Shown one piece after another: positions 18,678 through 26,475 of a stretch of DNA of 64,000 nt. This stretch comes from Microbacterium sp. nov. GSS16 (GTDB lineage: Bacteria; Actinomycetota; Actinomycetes; Actinomycetales; Microbacteriaceae). Below the pieces are notes generated by a model. It had not been told where the DNA came from and did no database searches. It worked only from the letters and a program-made list of their open reading frames with translations. The stretch covers positions 868,001-932,000 of the forward strand of contig NZ_CP116338.1 of the NCBI RefSeq assembly GCF_028198145.1, read 5' to 3'. Position 1 is the stretch's first letter. Each line of letters starts with the position of its first letter. Both the position numbers and the translations under genes were made by a program.

Positions 18678-19655
18678 GTGCCCGCACCGTCGATGACCGT
18701 GATCGTCCCCGCGAAGGACGCCAGCAGGTTCATCGGCACGGCTCTCGAGACCCTCGTCCGCCAGTTCCCCGACGATCATGCGCTGAAGCTCGTCGCGATC
18801 GACGACGGCTCGAGCGATGACACCGGGGTGATCATGCGCCGGTACGCCGAGCGGTTCGCGCATGCCGAGGTGATTCGCAACGGCACCCCCAGAGGGCTCG
18901 CCACCGCCCGCAATCAGGGCCTGGCGTACGTCGAGGGCGACTCCTTCTGCTTCCTCGACGGTGATGACTGGATGCAGCCCGGCCGGCTGCCTGCCCTGCA
19001 GCGCGCACTGCGCGCCCTCGGCTGCGACTTCGTGCGCACCGATCACGTCACGGTTCAGGGTGCGCAGCGGCGGCTCGTGCGCGCCCCGTTCACCCATCGC
19101 GGGATCGTCGCCGATCCGCGCGAGGCGATCCTGCCCGTCGAGGACCGCACGATGGTCGACTATCCGTTCGCGTGGGCGGGTCTGCTGCACCGCCGGATGC
19201 TCGAGAGCGGCGTCGCCGCGTTCAGCGATGGTCTGTTCACCGCCGAGGACCGCCCCTGGATCTGGCGGCTGCACCTGCACGCGCGGTCGTTCGCCGTCGT
19301 CGACGCCCCACACCTGCTGTACCGCCGGGGTCTCTCCGACTCGCTCTCCAAGACGCTCGATCGGCGCCAGTTGCACTTCTCCCGGGCTCTGAGCGAGGTG
19401 CTCGATCTCGTCGAGGCGGATCGGGATGCCGATCAGCTGCTGCCCAAGGCGGTGTTCAGCGTGCTCGCGCTCAGTTCGCATCACCTCGTGCGCGCTCGCC
19501 GCATGCGGCCTGCCGTGCGGAGAGAGCTGCGTGCCGGCATCCGGGATCTCCTCGCTCGCCTGCCTCGCGACCAGGCGCGGACGGCGATCGACCGCATCGG
19601 CGGCTCCCGTAGGCGGGTGCTCGCGCGGGTGCTCCGGGACGCGGATCACGCATGA
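18678..19655 (+). CDS. Family 2 glycosyltransferase (nonulosonic-acid glycan cluster)
   Basis: 325 aa from the GTG at 18678. It has the GT-A fold of GT2: the start TVIVPAKDASRFIGTALETL, the nucleotide-binding AIDDGSSDDTG and the metal-binding FLDGDDWM, then an EDRPW acceptor-side motif near residue 192. It transfers a sugar from a nucleotide donor to a growing surface glycan. The GTG is preceded by CACGAT (18666-18671), a leaderless-type -10, and begins the first of four ATGA-coupled or closely spaced genes. The N-terminal extension of the longer frame to 18576 overlaps the ABC operon and was not used. Confidence 0.85.
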   Translation: MPAPSMTVIVPAKDASRFIGTALETLVRQFPDDHALKLVAIDDGSSDDTGVIMRRYAERFAHAEVIRNGTPRGLATARNQGLAYVEGDSFCFLDGDDWMQPGRLPALQRALRALGCDFVRTDHVTVQGAQRRLVRAPFTHRGIVADPREAILPVEDRTMVDYPFAWAGLLHRRMLESGVAAFSDGLFTAEDRPWIWRLHLHARSFAVVDAPHLLYRRGLSDSLSKTLDRRQLHFSRALSEVLDLVEADRDADQLLPKAVFSVLALSSHHLVRARRMRPAVRRELRAGIRDLLARLPRDQARTAIDRIGGSRRRVLARVLRDADHA

Positions 19656-21013
19656 GCCGGACGATTCAGCTGTTCGCCCTGCACAGCGCCTACGGGCTGA
19701 TGACGGCAGTCGCCGCCATCGACGCAGGGCTGCTGGGAGACGACGATGTCGAGCGCATCCTCGTGCCGATGAACACCGCCGCGGTGCCCGAGACCGCACC
19801 CGATCTCGAGAGCGTGCCCCGGCTGGCCCCGCTGCGCGCACGATTCGACCGCATCGAGCCGCTGAACCCGCTGCTCGATCCGCTGCACCCGACCACCTGG
19901 CACCCCGATGAGCAGGATCTGCCGATGCTTGAGCGGCTGCTGAGACGTACGTGGGCCCTCCACGACGCCCGGCTCGAGCTGTTCGTGCAGTCGCCGCAGG
20001 TCGCACCGGCGCGCACGCTGATGGCGCTGTTCTCGCAGGCGCAGCTGAATGTCATCGGCGACGGGCTCATGACGTACTCGCCGATCCGCAGCGCCATGCC
20101 ACGGCAGGTCACCGAGCGCGTCGCCCGCGTCGTGCACCCCGATGTCGTGCCGGGCGTCGTACCGCTCGTCTTCGCCGAGACCGGCGCGATCCCGGTGCCG
20201 GTCGACCCTGCGGATCACGGGCGGGTGCTGTGCGAGGTGGGGCAGGCGCAGCCGGATGCCGTTCTGGACGCCCTCGTGTCGCCCGACGTCCCGACGGCGC
20301 TGGTCCTCGGGCAGTACCTGTCGGCTCTCGGGCTGATGAGCCAAGACGACGAGACCTCATTGCAGACGCGGATGATCGACCGGGCGGCGGATGCCGGCGC
20401 GCAGCGCGTCGTGTTCAAACCGCACCCCTCCGCGCCGCCTGCGCTCTCGGATGCGCTCGGGCAGCGGGCATTCGCTCGAGGGCTCGCCTTCGCCACCTAC
20501 GCCGGCGACCAGCCGGCGGAGTACGTCGCGCACCGCCTGGGGGCAGCGGCGGTCATCGCCGGGTTCTCGACCGCTCTGCCGACAGCGCGAACGGTGTTCG
20601 GGATCCCCGGACACGCCGTGGGATCCGACACGGTGCTCGCACGACTCACACCGTACGAGAACAGCAACCGAGTGCCCGCCGCCATCGTCGACGCCCTCGA
20701 GCGCGGCGTCGCGACGGATGAGCTGCAGGGCATCGTCGACGCCGTCGGATACGCCATGCAGCCCCACATCGTCGGGCATCTTCGGCCGCGCGCGATCGCG
20801 GCGCTGGCGACCATGACCGGCCGCGACCGTGAGCGATACGTGCCATCCGACCGACTGCGCGCCCTCGACCTGCCCGGTGCGCCCGCGCGGGGTCGGTGGC
20901 AGCGGCCGGGTCGCCAGGCCGGGGGAGTCGGGCGCTGGGAGGAGCTGCAGCTCACCGCAGCCGGCGCGAAGCGCCGCGCCCGCAGAGTCTGGAAGGCGGC
21001 GACCGGCCGATGA
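19652..21013 (+). CDS. Polysialyltransferase-family glycosyltransferase
   Basis: 453 aa. The protein fits the alpha-2,8-polysialyltransferase-like family: a conserved NVIGDGLMTYSPI segment resembling the acidic-Gly sialyltransferase motif, the HP motif in VFKPHPSAPP (His258-Pro259) that binds CMP in bacterial sialyltransferases, and a GFSTALPTA segment resembling the downstream Ser/Thr motif. The C-terminal 60 aa are basic and probably membrane-associated. It overlaps the GT2 gene and the CMP-nonulosonate synthetase gene by ATGA on both sides, so donor synthesis and transfer are coupled. The linkage and acceptor are unknown. Confidence 0.75.
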   Translation: MSRTIQLFALHSAYGLMTAVAAIDAGLLGDDDVERILVPMNTAAVPETAPDLESVPRLAPLRARFDRIEPLNPLLDPLHPTTWHPDEQDLPMLERLLRRTWALHDARLELFVQSPQVAPARTLMALFSQAQLNVIGDGLMTYSPIRSAMPRQVTERVARVVHPDVVPGVVPLVFAETGAIPVPVDPADHGRVLCEVGQAQPDAVLDALVSPDVPTALVLGQYLSALGLMSQDDETSLQTRMIDRAADAGAQRVVFKPHPSAPPALSDALGQRAFARGLAFATYAGDQPAEYVAHRLGAAAVIAGFSTALPTARTVFGIPGHAVGSDTVLARLTPYENSNRVPAAIVDALERGVATDELQGIVDAVGYAMQPHIVGHLRPRAIAALATMTGRDRERYVPSDRLRALDLPGAPARGRWQRPGRQAGGVGRWEELQLTAAGAKRRARRVWKAATGR

Positions 21014-22173
21014 CCGAGAACGAGCTCACTGTCGCGATCATCCCCGCGCGCGGCGGGTCGAAGGGCGTGCCGGGCAAGAACCTGCGGCGGGTCGGCGGGA
21101 TATCGCTGGTCGAACGCGCGGTTCGCGCTGCTGCAGAGGCTCGAGGCGTGGACCTGGTGGTCGTCAGCACCGACGACGCCGAGATCGCACGCGTCGCCGC
21201 CGCGGCGGGTGCGCGGGTCATCACGCGCCCAGCCGATCTGTCGAGCGACACCGCGACGTCGGAGAGCGCGGTGCTGCACGCCCTCGACGCGCTCGCCGCC
21301 GACGGCGTCCTGGTCGGCACCGTGGTCTTCGTGCAGGCGACGTCCCCCTTCATCCCGAGCGAGGGCATCGCCGAGGCCGCCGCGCACATCGCGACCGACC
21401 GCTACGACAGCGTTTTCTCCGCTCACGAGACCTATGGCTTCCTCTGGCGACGGGATGCCGATCAGCTGGCCACCGCGGTCAACCACGACGCGTCGAACAG
21501 GCCGCGCCGGCAGGACCGCGAGCCGCACCACCTCGAGACCGGGGCGTTCTACGCCTTCACCGCCGATGGCTTCCGCGCGGCGGGTCACCGGTTCTTCGGC
21601 CGCATCGGCATCGTCGACGTGCCCGAGACCTCCGCCATCGAGATCGACGACGAGCACCAGCTCGCCGTCGCAGACGCTCTCGCGGCGCTCGACCCCGCAC
21701 CGGATGCCCCGATCCCGGCATCCGTGCTCGTCACCGACTTCGACGGGGTGCACACCGACGACACGGCCACGGTCGACACCGAGGGCCGCGAGTCGGTGCG
21801 GGTGAGCCGGGAGGACGGTATGGGCGTCTCGCGGCTGCGCCGCGCGGGTATCCCGATGCTCATCCTCTCCACCGAACTGAACCCCGTCGTCGCTCGTCGG
21901 GCTGAGAAGCTGCAGGTGCCGGTGCTGCACGGCATCGAAGACAAGACCGCCGCTCTGGAGTCGTGGGCCGCCGAGAACGGCATCGCGCTCGCCGACATCG
22001 CCTACGTCGGCAACGACGTGAACGACCTCGCCGCCCTCGACATCGTCGGCTGGCCGATCGCCGTGGCGAACGCCCACCCCGCCGTGAGGGCGGCCGCGCG
22101 CGTCGTCCTGACTCGTCGCGGTGGCGAGGGAGCGGTGCGCGAGGTTGCCGAGCGCATGCTCGCCGCGCGCTGA
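21010..22173 (+). CDS. Fused CMP-nonulosonate (acylneuraminate) cytidylyltransferase and HAD phosphatase
   Basis: 387 aa. Residues about 1-230 are a NeuA-type cytidylyltransferase: IIPARGGSKGVPGKNL binds CTP and ETGAFYAF is a late conserved motif. Residues about 238-387 are a KdsC-like HAD phosphatase, with the nucleophile pair in VTDFDG (Asp243 and Asp245) and YVGNDVNDLAAL for Mg2+. The fusion suggests that one protein dephosphorylates the nonulosonate 9-phosphate and activates the free acid to CMP-sugar. Similar fusions are known in vertebrate and some bacterial CMP-sialate synthetases, where the HAD part may be inactive; here its catalytic residues are present. ATGA overlap with the upstream gene. 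Confidence 0.87.
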   Translation: MTENELTVAIIPARGGSKGVPGKNLRRVGGISLVERAVRAAAEARGVDLVVVSTDDAEIARVAAAAGARVITRPADLSSDTATSESAVLHALDALAADGVLVGTVVFVQATSPFIPSEGIAEAAAHIATDRYDSVFSAHETYGFLWRRDADQLATAVNHDASNRPRRQDREPHHLETGAFYAFTADGFRAAGHRFFGRIGIVDVPETSAIEIDDEHQLAVADALAALDPAPDAPIPASVLVTDFDGVHTDDTATVDTEGRESVRVSREDGMGVSRLRRAGIPMLILSTELNPVVARRAEKLQVPVLHGIEDKTAALESWAAENGIALADIAYVGNDVNDLAALDIVGWPIAVANAHPAVRAAARVVLTRRGGEGAVREVAERMLAAR

Positions 22174-22287
22174 TTCCCGCCGCCCCGGTTCGCCGTACGA
22201 GCGTCGGCAGCCGGTCACCGGCTCGACGCCGCAGGTTCACCCGACCCGCGTAGACCGGGAGGACACGACCGGAAACGGAGGGTCCTC

Positions 22288-23160
22288 ATGACCGTCACCA
22301 TCGCAGACCGCGTGATCGGCGGAGGCCGTCCCACGTACGTCATCGCCGAGATCGGCCTGAATCACAACGGCGATGTCGAGATCGCCAAGCAGCTCATCGA
22401 CGTGGCCCGCGCCGCTGGCGCCGACGCCGTGAAGTTCCAGAAGCGCACTCCGGAGATCGCCACTCCCGAGCACATGCGCGACGTGTCCCGCGAGACGCCC
22501 TGGGGCACCATGAGCTACCTCGACTACCGCCGCAGGGTCGAGTTCGACCGTGAGCAGTACATCGAGATCGGCGACTACGCGACGATGGCAGGCCTGCACT
22601 GGTTCGCCTCGCCGTGGGATGTGCCGAGCGTCGAGTTCCTCGAGGACCTGAACGTGGTCGCCCACAAGGTGGCATCCGCCAGCCTCACCGACACCGAGCT
22701 GCTGCAGGCGCTGCGCGCGACCGGCAAGCCCGTCATCCTCTCCACCGGCATGTCGACGATCGAGCAGATCGACCGGGCGCTCGACACGCTGGGCTCCGAC
22801 CGCACCATCCTCATGCACGCCACGTCGACGTATCCGATGGAGTCGGGCGAGGCGAACCTGAAGATGATCGCCACGCTGCGCGACCGCTACGCGGGCGTGC
22901 CGGTGGGCTACTCCGGCCATGAGCGCGGCCTGCAGATCTCGCTCGCCGCCGTCGCGCTTGGCGCAGTGGGAGTCGAGCGCCACATCACACTCGACCGCGC
23001 CATGTGGGGCTCGGATCACGCCGCGTCCCTCGAACCGGCGGGTCTCGAGCGCCTGGTTCGCGACATCCGCGTCATCGAGGAAGCACTCGGCGACGGAGTC
23101 AAGCGCGTCTATCCGGGCGAGCTCGCTCCCATGGCCAAGCTGCGTCGCGTCGGGGCATGA
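22288..23160 (+). CDS. neuB: N-acetylneuraminate synthase family protein lacking the SAF domain
   Basis: 290 aa. The TIM-barrel core of NeuB is complete: YVIAEIGLNHNGD, DAVKFQKRTPE, KVASASLTD, STGMSTIEQID, GYSGHERG and the metal/substrate segment ERHITLDRAMWGSDHAAS. It condenses phosphoenolpyruvate with an N-acylmannosamine or mannose (or their 6-phosphates) to give a nine-carbon acid. Typical NeuB proteins are about 340-350 aa with a C-terminal antifreeze-like SAF domain; this one stops after the barrel. Start ATG with GGAGGG nearby; 114 bp separate it from the preceding gene, with TAGACC (about 22251-22256) as a possible extra -10. It overlaps the next gene by ATGA. The symbol denotes the family; the product could be Neu5Ac, Kdn or a related acid. 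Confidence 0.87.
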   Translation: MTVTIADRVIGGGRPTYVIAEIGLNHNGDVEIAKQLIDVARAAGADAVKFQKRTPEIATPEHMRDVSRETPWGTMSYLDYRRRVEFDREQYIEIGDYATMAGLHWFASPWDVPSVEFLEDLNVVAHKVASASLTDTELLQALRATGKPVILSTGMSTIEQIDRALDTLGSDRTILMHATSTYPMESGEANLKMIATLRDRYAGVPVGYSGHERGLQISLAAVALGAVGVERHITLDRAMWGSDHAASLEPAGLERLVRDIRVIEEALGDGVKRVYPGELAPMAKLRRVGA

Positions 23161-24488
23161 CTTTCCCCGGCAGCCGGCCGCCCCGCCTGCGGGTGGTCGC
23201 CATCGGCGACGCCGACTCGTTCGTGAAGTGGGCCGCCCACCTCATCGACCAGGTAGACGACATCAGTCAGCACCTGCTGCTGGTGCACACGCCGCTGGTC
23301 GTGAGCGATGCGCAGCGGGATGCCGCGGTCGCCGGCACCCGCTTCGCCGACCACCCCGCGTCGATCACGCGGATCGCCTTCGACGACGTCGCCGACTGGC
23401 TCGCCAGAGACACTCCCGACGTCGTCGTGCTCGCGGGTCGCGCCCCGTTCGTGCGTCTGCTCGGACGCGAGATCGACCGGCTCACCCGCCGCCCTGTCGT
23501 GGTCAGCGGTCTGCCGGGTATGTCGATCCCCGCGCTGCGCGGCGCACTCGAGTATCGCCGGCACTGCGACCTCGTCGTGGTGCATTCGCGCCGCGAGGTC
23601 ACCGCGTACACGCGCCTCGGCCGTGCCCTCGGCGTCACGGTGCCCGTGGGGCTCGCGACGTTTCCGTTCGCGAAGCCGGCTCGGGTGGCGAGCACAGGCA
23701 CCGACCTCGTGTTCGCCGCGCAGGCGCTCGTGCCGGGTGATCGTGCCGAGCGGCGCCGCATCGCCGAGGTCCTGCGCCTCGCGGCGGTGGCCGACCCGTC
23801 GCGCCGCGTCGTCGTCAAGCTGCGCTCGCGGCCAGGTGAAGTCGAAGCGCATCAGGAGCGCGACGGCTACACCGACCTGCTGGAGAACGCCCCCGAGAAC
23901 CTCGTCTTCTCGTTCGCGCCGATGGCCGAGGCGCTGGCCACTGCCGAAGGCCTCGTCACGGTGAGTTCGACGGCGGCCGTGGAGGCGCTGGCCGCGGGCG
24001 TCCCGGTGATCGCACTCGACGACTTCGGCATCCGGCCCGACCTGCTCAACCGCGTCTTCGACCGCAGCGGGCTGCTCGGCGGCGGAGATGACGTGGTGGC
24101 GCGGCGCTTCCGGCATCCGGACCCGCAGTGGGCGGCGGCCAACTACTTCCACGATTCGCGCGATTCGCGGTGGTGGGAGCAGGTGCGCGCGCTGGTCGCG
24201 CAGCGACGCCGCGGCGCCCTGCCCGCGCGCGCGGTGCCATTGCCGCGCGGCGGTGCCCTGCACGCAGCGTGGCACCGCCGGATGGTGCTCGGCGACGCCG
24301 ACCGCACACCGTCGGGACGCATCGCGGCCGTGCTCGTGACGCCGGCGATCGCAGCGCTGGCCGCGCTGAAGCGCCGCCGTAGCCGACCGGCTGTTCCGGA
24401 TGCCCTGGCAGCGGACTTCACGCTCGCGCCGAGCCCGCTCGCAGAGCCGGTGCGACGACGGTCTGCGGCATACGCGTCGATCCGGTAG
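23157..24488 (+). CDS. DUF6716-type putative glycosyltransferase
   Basis: 443 aa. It matches the DUF6716 putative glycosyltransferase family that I associate with actinobacterial sialic-acid-like clusters. GT-B features are visible: an N-terminal Rossmann-like part (RVVAIGDADSFVKWAAHL), and a donor-side segment with FSFAPMAEALATAEGLVTVSSTAAVEAL and VPVIALDDFG, resembling capsule-type transferases. ATGA overlap with neuB. It probably adds a sugar to the same polymer made by the polysialyltransferase-like enzyme. This is inference from context; the activity of the family has not been shown to my knowledge. Confidence 0.75.
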   Translation: MTFPGSRPPRLRVVAIGDADSFVKWAAHLIDQVDDISQHLLLVHTPLVVSDAQRDAAVAGTRFADHPASITRIAFDDVADWLARDTPDVVVLAGRAPFVRLLGREIDRLTRRPVVVSGLPGMSIPALRGALEYRRHCDLVVVHSRREVTAYTRLGRALGVTVPVGLATFPFAKPARVASTGTDLVFAAQALVPGDRAERRRIAEVLRLAAVADPSRRVVVKLRSRPGEVEAHQERDGYTDLLENAPENLVFSFAPMAEALATAEGLVTVSSTAAVEALAAGVPVIALDDFGIRPDLLNRVFDRSGLLGGGDDVVARRFRHPDPQWAAANYFHDSRDSRWWEQVRALVAQRRRGALPARAVPLPRGGALHAAWHRRMVLGDADRTPSGRIAAVLVTPAIAALAALKRRRSRPAVPDALAADFTLAPSPLAEPVRRRSAAYASIR

Positions 24489-24550
24489 ACTGCTGTGGTT
24501 GTCTGCCCGCCGGCATCCATTCGGGAAGCTGCGTCAGACGACGTGCTACA

Positions 24551-24603
24551 CACCCTCCTGCTTCCGGGAAAGTCCCGGGAGCCGTTCTAGTCCGAAGGAG
24601 GTG
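24551..24603 (+). promoter_or_regulatory. rpsF 5' leader, candidate S6:S18 autoregulatory structure
   Basis: A 9-bp hairpin (24561-24569 with 24573-24581, one G-U) is flanked by CACC-C-TCCT (24551-24559), which can pair with AGGAGGTG (24596-24603), the rpsF ribosome site, with one bulged C. The enclosed single strand contains CCG (24582-24584), the trinucleotide known from S6:S18-binding rpsF leaders. The fold would hide the ribosome site. TAGACT at 24486-24491 is the probable -10 of the operon. Confidence 0.55.
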
Positions 24604-24608
24604 GGTAA

Positions 24609-24974
24609 GTGACGCACCAGTACGAGCTCATGGTCATTCTGACCCCCGAGCTGGACGAGCGCCAGGTTGCCCCCAACCTCGACAAGTTCCTGAAGGTCAT
24701 CACCAACGATGGTGGCTCGATTGACAAGGTCGACATCTGGGGCAAGCGTCGTTTCGCCTACGAGATCAACAAGAAGAACGAGGGCATCTACGCCGTCGTC
24801 AACTTCACCGCCACCAGCGAGGCCACGCAGGAGCTCGACCGTCAGCTCGGTCTGAGCGAGCTCGTGTTCCGCACCAAGGTCCTGCGTGCTGAAGAGGCAC
24901 AGGCCATGGTCGCCGCCGAGGCCAAGCGCGCAGCCGACAAGGCCGCTCGCAAGCCCAAGGTCGCAAAGGCCTAA
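24609..24974 (+). CDS. rpsF: 30S ribosomal protein S6
   Basis: 121 aa from GTG. The full S6 fold is present ([15 protein letters not shown], then [23 protein letters not shown]), with a lysine/alanine-rich C-terminal tail as in other Actinobacteria. S6 binds 16S rRNA with S18 in the platform of the small subunit. It heads rpsF-ssb-rpsR-rplI, an arrangement conserved in Actinobacteria. The ribosome site AAGGAGGTG sits about 5 nt upstream and can be sequestered by the leader fold. Confidence 0.97.
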   Translation: MTHQYELMVILTPELDERQVAPNLDKFLKVITNDGGSIDKVDIWGKRRFAYEINKKNEGIYAVVNFTATSEATQELDRQLGLSELVFRTKVLRAEEAQAMVAAEAKRAADKAARKPKVAKA

Positions 24975-24979
24975 GGCTC

Positions 24980-25474
24980 ATGGCCGGCGAAACCGTCATC
25001 ACCGTGGTGGGCAACCTCACGGCAGACCCCGAGCTGCGTTACACGCAGAACGGTCTGCCGGTGGCGAACTTCACCATCGCCTCGACCCCGCGCACGTTCG
25101 ACCGTCAGGCCAACGAGTGGAAGGACGGCGAAGCGCTGTTCCTCCGCGCGTCGGTATGGCGCGAGTTCGCCGAGCACGTGGCAGGCTCGCTGACCAAGGG
25201 CATGCGCGTCATCGCGCAGGGCCGTCTGCGTCAGCGCTCCTACCAGGACCGCGAAGGCAACAACCGCACGGCTATCGAGCTGGAGGTTGACGAGATCGGT
25301 CCGTCGCTGCGATACGCGACGGCACAGGTCACGCGGGCCGCATCCAACGGCGGTGGGCAGTCGCGTCCGCAGCAGCAGCAGCAGGTCTCGGACGAGCCGT
25401 GGTCGACGCCCGGCTCCTCGAGCGCTGACGCCTGGAGCACTCCGGGCAGCTTCGGCGACGACACCCCGTTCTGA
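24980..25474 (+). CDS. ssb: Single-stranded DNA-binding protein
   Basis: 164 aa. An N-terminal OB fold ([20 protein letters not shown] ... VARFTIAS-like strand ... [14 protein letters not shown]) is followed by a Gln/Gly/Ser-rich linker and the acidic tip DDTPF, which recruits repair and replication proteins. It starts 5 bp after rpsF. It coats single-stranded DNA in replication and recombination. Confidence 0.97.
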   Translation: MAGETVITVVGNLTADPELRYTQNGLPVANFTIASTPRTFDRQANEWKDGEALFLRASVWREFAEHVAGSLTKGMRVIAQGRLRQRSYQDREGNNRTAIELEVDEIGPSLRYATAQVTRAASNGGGQSRPQQQQQVSDEPWSTPGSSSADAWSTPGSFGDDTPF

Positions 25475-25478
25475 ATTC

Positions 25479-25496
25479 CGGATGCCCAGGCATCCG
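25479..25496 (+). repeat. Perfect 18-bp inverted repeat between ssb and rpsR
   Basis: CGGATGCC-CA-GGCATCCG is an 8-bp inverted repeat with a 2-nt centre, 4 nt after the ssb stop codon. As RNA it would give a 7-bp hairpin with a 4-nt loop and may tune the ssb/rpsR ratio. Its arms contain the GGATGC/GCATCC hexamer that is frequent across the window. Confidence 0.6.
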
Positions 25497-25519
25497 ATCT
25501 CATCTCTTAAGGAAGAAAC

Positions 25520-25774
25520 ATGGCTGGAAAGTCGAGCGGCGATCGCCGCAAGCCGCGGAAGGGTGGCAAGCCCACCGCTCCCGCGAAGTCCATCCGCGTT
25601 GGCGTCATCGACTACAAGGATGTCGCGACGCTTCGCAAGTTCATCTCGGAGCGCGGCAAGATCCGCGCCCGTCGTATCACCGGTGTCTCGGTGCAGGAGC
25701 AGCGTCTGATCGCCAAGGCGATCAAGAACGCTCGCGAGATGGCTCTCCTGCCCTATGCCGGCGCTGGCCGCTGA
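25520..25774 (+). CDS. rpsR: 30S ribosomal protein S18
   Basis: 84 aa, normal length. The basic N-terminus and the S18 core ([38 protein letters not shown]) are intact. No CxxC zinc motif is visible, so it is the zinc-free type. It is the partner of S6 in the ribosome and probably also in feedback on the rpsF leader. AAGGAAG precedes the ATG. Confidence 0.97.
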   Translation: MAGKSSGDRRKPRKGGKPTAPAKSIRVGVIDYKDVATLRKFISERGKIRARRITGVSVQEQRLIAKAIKNAREMALLPYAGAGR

Positions 25775-25785
25775 GGGGTACCGAC

Positions 25786-26238
25786 ATGGCAAAGCTGATT
25801 CTCACGAACGAGGTCGCCGGGCTGGGTAGCGCCGGTGACGTCATCGAGGTCAAGAACGGGTACGCCCGCAACTACCTCGTCCCCAAGGGCTACGCAGTGG
25901 CGTGGACCCGTGGTGGCCAGAAGCAGGTCGAGTCGATCCAGGCAGCCCGCAAGGCCCGCCAGATCCACGACCTCGACGAGGCGACCGCACTCAAGAACAA
26001 GCTCGAGGGCACCAAGGTGCGTCTGACTGTCAAGGCCGGCGCCGAGGGGCGCCTGTTCGGCTCGGTGAAGACCGCCGACGTGGCCGACGCCGTCGCCGCT
26101 GAGGGCCTCGGCTCGATCGACAAGCGCAAGGTTCACTTCACCGCTCCGATCAAGACGACGGGCGAGCACGAGGCGTCGGTTCGTCTGCACGACGACGTCA
26201 CCGCCGTGATCACCCTCCAGGTCATCGCCGCGAAGTAA
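25786..26238 (+). CDS. rplI: 50S ribosomal protein L9
   Basis: 150 aa with the N-terminal domain ([33 protein letters not shown]), a long connecting helix and the C-terminal domain ([20 protein letters not shown]). It binds 23S rRNA at the base of the L1 stalk. It is the last gene of the operon, 11 bp after rpsR, and a strong hairpin terminator follows. Confidence 0.97.
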   Translation: MAKLILTNEVAGLGSAGDVIEVKNGYARNYLVPKGYAVAWTRGGQKQVESIQAARKARQIHDLDEATALKNKLEGTKVRLTVKAGAEGRLFGSVKTADVADAVAAEGLGSIDKRKVHFTAPIKTTGEHEASVRLHDDVTAVITLQVIAAK

Positions 26239-26251
26239 TCTCACTGCACCA

Positions 26252-26285
26252 GCAGGCCCCCGACATCTCCGGATGCCGGGGGCCT
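26252..26285 (+). terminator. Rho-independent-type terminator of the rpsF operon
   Basis: A 9-bp G/C stem (26254-26262 AGGCCCCCG with 26277-26285 CGGGGGCCT) with a 14-nt loop is followed by TTCTGC, about 15 nt after the rplI stop. Confidence 0.8.
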
Positions 26286-26428
26286 TCTGCATGGCGCGAC
26301 CGCGAAGCCGGAGCGATGAGGGGCGGTGCGGGGTCGACTATGCCCGCTTCGGGGCTGGATTTCGTACGTTTCTGACCCGGGGCGGGTGCGAGACGGATGC
26401 CGGAGATATCCTCGTCAGGGCATGCCGC

Positions 26429-26465
26429 TGCGGCGGATGCGACTGTCGAGGTCGCATCCGCCGCA
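26429..26465 (-). terminator. 15-bp hairpin after the chaplin-like gene
   Basis: A perfect 15-bp stem (26429-26443 with 26451-26465) with a 7-nt loop lies 10 nt beyond the stop codon of the minus-strand gene. No T-run is present on that strand. The remaining part of the 237-bp interval back to rplI shows nothing else recognisable. Confidence 0.7.
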
Positions 26466-26475
26466 AGGGCTGGTG

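Noticed and set aside
24489..24608. tRNA gene in the gap before rpsF
   Set aside because: No cloverleaf or T-loop GTTCRA sequence is present; the gap is explained by the leader structure.
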